From positions 1 through 36,398 of the forward strand of contig CAZLOS010000046.1 in assembly GCA_964561215.1 (NCBI GenBank): a DNA stretch of 36,398 bases, given 5' to 3'. The position numbers were made by a program, and so were the translations under genes. The notes under the pieces are model-generated. The model did no database searches and was not told where the DNA came from. It was given only the letters and a program-made list of their open reading frames with translations. The DNA comes from JAJFUV01 sp964561215. Lineage in GTDB: Bacteria > Acidobacteriota > Terriglobia > Bryobacterales > Bryobacteraceae. Below are positions 32,586-36,398 of this stretch, piece by piece. Positions within the stretch are counted from its first letter, which is position 1. Each line of letters starts with the position of its first letter.

Positions 32586-35162
32586 TTAGTGTGCGACTGG
32601 GTGCGCGCGCATCACGCGCACCGGCCCCAGGAGCCCACTCGCGGCGTCGCCGCGTGAGAATCCCTCGGTCCATTTTGCCTGGGCCGTGTTGGTCACGTCT
32701 ATCTCGATACGGTTCTCCCCCGCGCGAACCAGTTTCGTGATGTCGTAAACGTACGGCGGGGCAATGCGCACTCCGGCGCTGCTGCCATTCACACGCAGCT
32801 CCGCGATTTCGCCTACTTCGCCCAGGTCGAGCGCCACGGGAGCTGTGCCGGCAGCCAGGCGCAATGTCTTGCGATAGGTTACCGTTCCGGCGAACTGATC
32901 GAGCCCTGGCCAGCGGCGCCAATCGTCCAGTTCGCCTACACGGCGAGCGGCTTGACCGCGAGGAACAACCTCCCACTCGCCCGAAACGCTCTCACTCTGG
33001 CGCCAGGTAATCGCTTCCTCGACAGCGGGCAACCGTTCTCCGATGCGCACGGCGGCCATTTCGTAAGGTTTCAGCGAGACGCGTAGACTTAACGATGAGG
33101 CGCTCCTGGTCTGTGGCACAGACACGTAGGCATCCCGTACGGGATCCCACAGCGCTACCCGTCCTGCCGCGCCAAGGACCGTGACAGTTCCCTCCACCTG
33201 GACCGACAGAGAACGGTTGTGTAGGATCAACCAGGCCCCCGACGGCCCCACGCGGCGCGAGATCATCAGCGCCGGATTGGAAACCCGCATAGCGACCGGC
33301 GCTCCCGGCGCGACAACCGCGGCCACTTCCGGCAGTGAAACAAGCCGGGCGGTGCGCGCCCCCTTGAGCGACGCGACGGCCTCGCGAACCTCGTCGTCTC
33401 CCCGCGCGTCAACCGAGGCTTCCGGCCAGCGGTCCACCACGACTACCGTTCCACCGGCACGCGCGAATTCGCTCAAGCGTCTTGCGGCAGCGCCCGGCAC
33501 ATACTTCACGTACGGCAGCACGACGGCTCGAAAGCGCTGCCCGTTGTAAGCCCACCGTCTGTCCTCGAACTTCCCTTCCCTGGCGAACACGTCGTACGGG
33601 AGGACAGCCGTCGAGATCTGCTGGTTTTCGAGCACGCGCACTACCGGGCCGGCTGTCTGCGCCGGCCCCACCCAGCTCGATTCAGCCGTATAAAGGACCA
33701 CCGCATCGTAAATGGGGTCGGTCGAGGCCAGCAAACGCTGCCAGCGCTTGAAGTAAGAGGCCCAGTCGGAGTAGTAACGCGCCTGCGGGTTGCCGCTGGT
33801 TGCGTTGAAGTGCGGCGGGCAGTCCGGGTCGTTGAACTTCATGGTTACGGCGTGCGGCGAAAGAAAACCGATGCCGTTCACGATATGCCAGTCGCCGATC
33901 CATTTCACCATCCGCAGCCCTTCGCCCCAACCGTTGGCGCCGAAGGCTTCCGAAAAGATCTCACGCGACTTCTTCATGAGCGCGGCGCCGCGCGCCATCG
34001 ACGGCAATCCGAATTGGAAGAACTCCTGGTCCCACTGTGTGCGGGAGCCCACGCTCCACGGATTACCGCCGGCGTCCATGCCCGGCGTCACCTGGTAGCC
34101 GACCACGTCGATGCCCGGTGCGTCCAGGTACTGCATCGCGCGGAACCAGTGCCCCGGGCCGTAGCCCAACTGGTGATCGGCGTGGTTGTCTTCGACCACG
34201 TGGCCAATCAAGCGCACACCGTGCGCGCGGCACCACTCCTGCTGCGGCTTGAAGAAGACCTCGGCGAAGGCTGCAGAGTAAACGTCCATCAGGTCGCTGC
34301 GCGCCTGCCGGCCGCGCGGCCCAAGGTCGTACCACATCGCGGCCAGCAGCGGCTTTATGTCATAGCCCTTGCGGCGCTCGAAATACGCCGCCAGCCCCGG
34401 CGACCACGGCATGGGCATGCCGGGCGTCCCGGGCAGGCTGCTATAGCTGGTGATGTTGCGAAATCCGGTCTCGTCGCTGAAGAAGCCTTTGACGGTGCGG
34501 CCGAAATCGTCCTTGAAATGCTCCCACGTGGCTTCGTGCGTCAGGCGGATGAACTCGCTCACCGCCGCCGGGTTCATCACGTCGATCATATTGTCCATGC
34601 GCCACCCCGCCTTGGGCGCGAGCGACTTCACCGTCACCCAGCAGACGCGCCACGAGCCGGCAGGTGCACTCCAGTTCGCCTTGCCGGTCAGGTCGACGAA
34701 CTCACCCTTGCGAAACGCCGTGATCGAAACCAGCCGTTCCTCACCGATGGCCGCGCCGGGGACCTTCGTGAGATCTACCGTCGCGGAACCTTCCACGTCA
34801 GCCGTGCGGTCCTGGATGACGTGATTGGCAAGCTCTGGATTCTTCTTCACGATCAGGCCGCCGGCGATGCCGCTGGGATACATCCACTCGTCAAAAATCC
34901 AGACTTCGAGCCCCAGCTTCTTGGCCTCGTCGACAGCTACGCGCAGATCGCTCCACCATTGCGGCCCAAGGTAATCCGGGTGGGGCCGCGACTCCCAGAC
35001 GAAGCCCGTGTTGCCGCCCTCGGCCACCTCGCGCACTACCTTGCGGATCGTCTCCGGCGGCTGGCCCTGCGTCCAAACCAGGGGAACGAGTCCCAAAGTC
35101 GTTTGGGCGAACAAACCCGCGGCCACAAGCAGCGATAGGGCGAGGATTCGAAAGCTGAGCAT
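32586..35162 (-). CDS. Secreted GH106-type alpha-L-rhamnosidase-like enzyme
   Basis: The product has 858 residues. The frame is open to 35456, but the ATG at 35162 begins a clear signal peptide (MLSFRILALSLLVAAGLFAQ), so the upstream 98 codons are rejected. The GH106-like pattern includes GGNTGFVWESRPHPDYL, WWSDLRVAVDEAKKLGLEVW followed by IFDEWMYPSGIAGG, IDVMNPAAVSEFIRLTHEAT and RTVKGFFSDETGF. A central flavodoxin-like region and a C-terminal galactose-binding beta-sandwich follow (about 780-850, LDLGEVGEIAELRVNGSSAGVR, YDITKLVRAGENRIEIDV). The family removes L-rhamnose from pectic rhamnogalacturonan and related glycans, outside the cytoplasm. It is the first gene of an operon with an isomerase-like protein and an NHL protein. 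A -10-like box lies just upstream. Confidence 0.85.
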   Translation of the reverse strand: MLSFRILALSLLVAAGLFAQTTLGLVPLVWTQGQPPETIRKVVREVAEGGNTGFVWESRPHPDYLGPQWWSDLRVAVDEAKKLGLEVWIFDEWMYPSGIAGGLIVKKNPELANHVIQDRTADVEGSATVDLTKVPGAAIGEERLVSITAFRKGEFVDLTGKANWSAPAGSWRVCWVTVKSLAPKAGWRMDNMIDVMNPAAVSEFIRLTHEATWEHFKDDFGRTVKGFFSDETGFRNITSYSSLPGTPGMPMPWSPGLAAYFERRKGYDIKPLLAAMWYDLGPRGRQARSDLMDVYSAAFAEVFFKPQQEWCRAHGVRLIGHVVEDNHADHQLGYGPGHWFRAMQYLDAPGIDVVGYQVTPGMDAGGNPWSVGSRTQWDQEFFQFGLPSMARGAALMKKSREIFSEAFGANGWGEGLRMVKWIGDWHIVNGIGFLSPHAVTMKFNDPDCPPHFNATSGNPQARYYSDWASYFKRWQRLLASTDPIYDAVVLYTAESSWVGPAQTAGPVVRVLENQQISTAVLPYDVFAREGKFEDRRWAYNGQRFRAVVLPYVKYVPGAAARRLSEFARAGGTVVVVDRWPEASVDARGDDEVREAVASLKGARTARLVSLPEVAAVVAPGAPVAMRVSNPALMISRRVGPSGAWLILHNRSLSVQVEGTVTVLGAAGRVALWDPVRDAYVSVPQTRSASSLSLRVSLKPYEMAAVRIGERLPAVEEAITWRQSESVSGEWEVVPRGQAARRVGELDDWRRWPGLDQFAGTVTYRKTLRLAAGTAPVALDLGEVGEIAELRVNGSSAGVRIAPPYVYDITKLVRAGENRIEIDVTNTAQAKWTEGFSRGDAASGLLGPVRVMRAHPVAH

Positions 35163-35169
35163 CACTCCG

Positions 35170-35178
35170 ATTAGATCA
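35170..35178 (-). promoter_or_regulatory. Extended -10 box before the rhamnosidase operon
   Basis: On the minus strand TGATCTAAT (TGn plus TCTAAT at 35170-35175) ends seven bases before the ATG at 35162. The following CGGAG is only two bases from the ATG and too close for a normal ribosome-binding site, so a leaderless or very short leader is likely. The arrangement resembles TATAATCGGAGA-GTG at 13922. Confidence 0.4.
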
Positions 35179-35278
35179 TGGCGCCACACCTGACCGTTAC
35201 CCGGAGGATCACGCCACTGCACGCGATTCCCGTGTTGCGCTATTCTTACGACAGAACAATTTCGGGAGGTGCCCGCAG

Positions 35279-36398
35279 ATGCATTTCCGTCGCCTTCTGT
35301 CAGTCGTTGTTCTTTCATGTGTAGTCCTGGTAATTCCTTTCCCCACGGCCAGAGCTGCAAACCTGACCCTTGTCCGCATCTCGCGCCTTGTGTGCCCGCT
35401 GGAAGACTCTCAACTCGGAGTGCCCTTGGTGAATCTGGGGGCGAGCGCGGAGACAATTCCGGCGGGGGCTATCTTGTCTCTCACGTTTTCAGTGCCCGTC
35501 ACCGGAATCTTCAATCTGCCCGCCGACATGACAGCCACGTACTCGGGCAATGTGGCTACCGTGACCGTGAACACTGCCGTGACGGTTCTACCTAATGCGG
35601 CGCTTTGGTTCTCGTCCATCCGGCTGAAACTGGCGGGGATGGCAGGCGGGATTCCGATATCAGTGGAATTCACCAGTAACCCACCGAGTGCGCTGGCCTT
35701 CACCGGAGGAATCAACACCACGGTCATTGCGCTCACCGATGCACAAGCTTGTCAGTTTCCGGTTGCGAACTCCTTCAACGCTGAGGAACTGACGGGGAGC
35801 TGTCCTACGGCCGCGGAAGTGCAGGAGTTCAACACAGCGCTGAATATCACATTCGAGTCCGATCCGACGAAAGGGACGCTGGTATGCCGCGCCAGTCAAG
35901 GTTCAGCCGATCTGACGCGATTGCAGGAGCGCACTTACCAGGCGCTGCGAATGATGCAATGGATGCCGCTGGATACCTCTCTCCCGTGGACTCCCAAATC
36001 CATTTATGACTGGTTCGTCAGCGCAGTACGTGGTATCCGGTTTCGCGGCGATATCACGTATAGCTTCTGTTGCGATCCCGCCGGAATCATCAACATCCAG
36101 ACCGCTAACCTGGCTGTCGTGCAATTCACGACGCCCGAATGGCTGGCGGCACAGATGGTCCTCTTCATCCACGAAGCGCGGCACAATGAGGGCTTGCCAC
36201 ACACATGCGGTACGAACGATCTGAGCCTTCCTGAGTTAGGCTCCTGGGGTGTGCAGTACTACATGTTCGAGTGGATGGCGCTGCACAGCGGAAACTTCTT
36301 CGTCGCCAAGGCCCAGGCAGCACACCGGTGCGATATCGGGAATGGCTCTGGAGTGATGCTCTCCCGATGTTCGCCGAGGCGATTTGCGACCTCGGGAG
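35279..36398 (+). CDS. Exported metzincin-like metalloprotease candidate, 3' end missing
   Basis: The frame is open from the ATG at 35279 to the window end (373 codons, no stop). GGGAGG lies nine bases before the start. A signal peptide is clear (MHFRRLLSVVVLSCVVLVIPF, cut near ARA). Residues about 28-160 look like a beta-sandwich adhesion-type domain (VPLVNLGASAETIPAGAILSLTFS, ATYSGNVATVTV). H298-E-A-R-H302-N-E-G-L-P-H308 fits the metzincin consensus HExxHxxGxxH exactly, with E299 as the likely catalytic base. A methionine that could form the Met-turn occurs later (YYMFEWMALH). Several cysteines (CC, CG, HRC) suggest disulfides. I do not recognise the family. Synonymous codons look less GC-rich than in neighbouring genes. 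It is divergent from the rhamnosidase operon. Confidence 0.75.
   Translation, partial: MHFRRLLSVVVLSCVVLVIPFPTARAANLTLVRISRLVCPLEDSQLGVPLVNLGASAETIPAGAILSLTFSVPVTGIFNLPADMTATYSGNVATVTVNTAVTVLPNAALWFSSIRLKLAGMAGGIPISVEFTSNPPSALAFTGGINTTVIALTDAQACQFPVANSFNAEELTGSCPTAAEVQEFNTALNITFESDPTKGTLVCRASQGSADLTRLQERTYQALRMMQWMPLDTSLPWTPKSIYDWFVSAVRGIRFRGDITYSFCCDPAGIINIQTANLAVVQFTTPEWLAAQMVLFIHEARHNEGLPHTCGTNDLSLPELGSWGVQYYMFEWMALHSGNFFVAKAQAAHRCDIGNGSGVMLSRCSPRRFATSG

Noticed and set aside
33810..35138. 442-codon open frame on the plus strand
   Set aside because: It is antisense to the GH106-type gene, which has a signal peptide and family motifs; the plus frame has neither.
35163..35456. N-terminal extension of the rhamnosidase frame
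   Set aside because: The extra 98 codons lack family similarity, precede a clear signal peptide at 35162, and overlap the start of the divergent metzincin-like gene.

Overview
The window is high-GC, densely packed bacterial chromosome. The gene content fits a polysaccharide-degrading acidobacterium of the Bryobacterales/Solibacter type: exported glycoside hydrolases, NHL and beta-propeller proteins, sodium:solute symporters, a DUF362 protein, an LssY_C protein and Tat-like leaders. This assignment is an inference from gene content only; no rRNA or tRNA gene is visible. I see 24 protein genes (two cut by the window edges) and no CRISPR array, prophage or intact insertion sequence.

Left part (1-16914). 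The 3' end of gatA is followed by a uroporphyrinogen-decarboxylase-family (URO-D) gene coupled to a GH27 alpha-galactosidase and a small Smr-domain gene. Convergent to these is a membrane-anchored Cys-rich/LamG-like protein whose ~260-base upstream gap holds a perfect -35 box, a palindrome and a potential pseudoknot. Next on the minus strand are a DUF362 protein and an unrecognised glycosidase-like protein. They are divergent from two overlapping polytopic membrane proteins, the second being GT39-like. A minus-strand cluster then encodes an LssY_C protein, an exported DapA-like protein lacking key catalytic residues, and a convincing methanol:corrinoid methyltransferase MtaB with all three zinc ligands but no MtaC or MtaA nearby. 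Divergent from it are a lipoprotein, a geranylgeranyl-reductase-family flavoprotein and hemL.

Central locus (16948-30164). This is the most interesting region. From one divergent promoter region near 26.33 kb, a minus-strand operon runs: SSS symporter, URO-D-family protein (ATGA overlap), secreted GH20/GH67-like protein, and a 1012-residue fusion of a heparinase II/III-like polysaccharide lyase with an alpha/beta-hydrolase esterase. The plus-strand arm carries a secreted beta-propeller protein and a second SSS symporter. The far end is closed by a distant paralogue of that propeller (16948-18840), converging on the fusion gene with overlapping stop codons. I infer a dedicated locus for an acetylated, uronate-containing polysaccharide. 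The nearby corrinoid-methyltransferase relatives raise the possibility that methyl groups are also processed.

Right part (30170-36398). A three-gene minus-strand operon encodes a GH106-type alpha-L-rhamnosidase, an L-arabinose/L-fucose-isomerase-like protein and an NHL propeller resembling peptidyl-hydroxyglycine amidating lyase. Divergent from it, running off the end, is an exported protein with an exact metzincin zinc motif HExxHxxGxxH. Several genes have -10-like boxes only 6-7 bases before the start codon, which suggests leaderless mRNAs. All four convergent gene pairs overlap or nearly touch.
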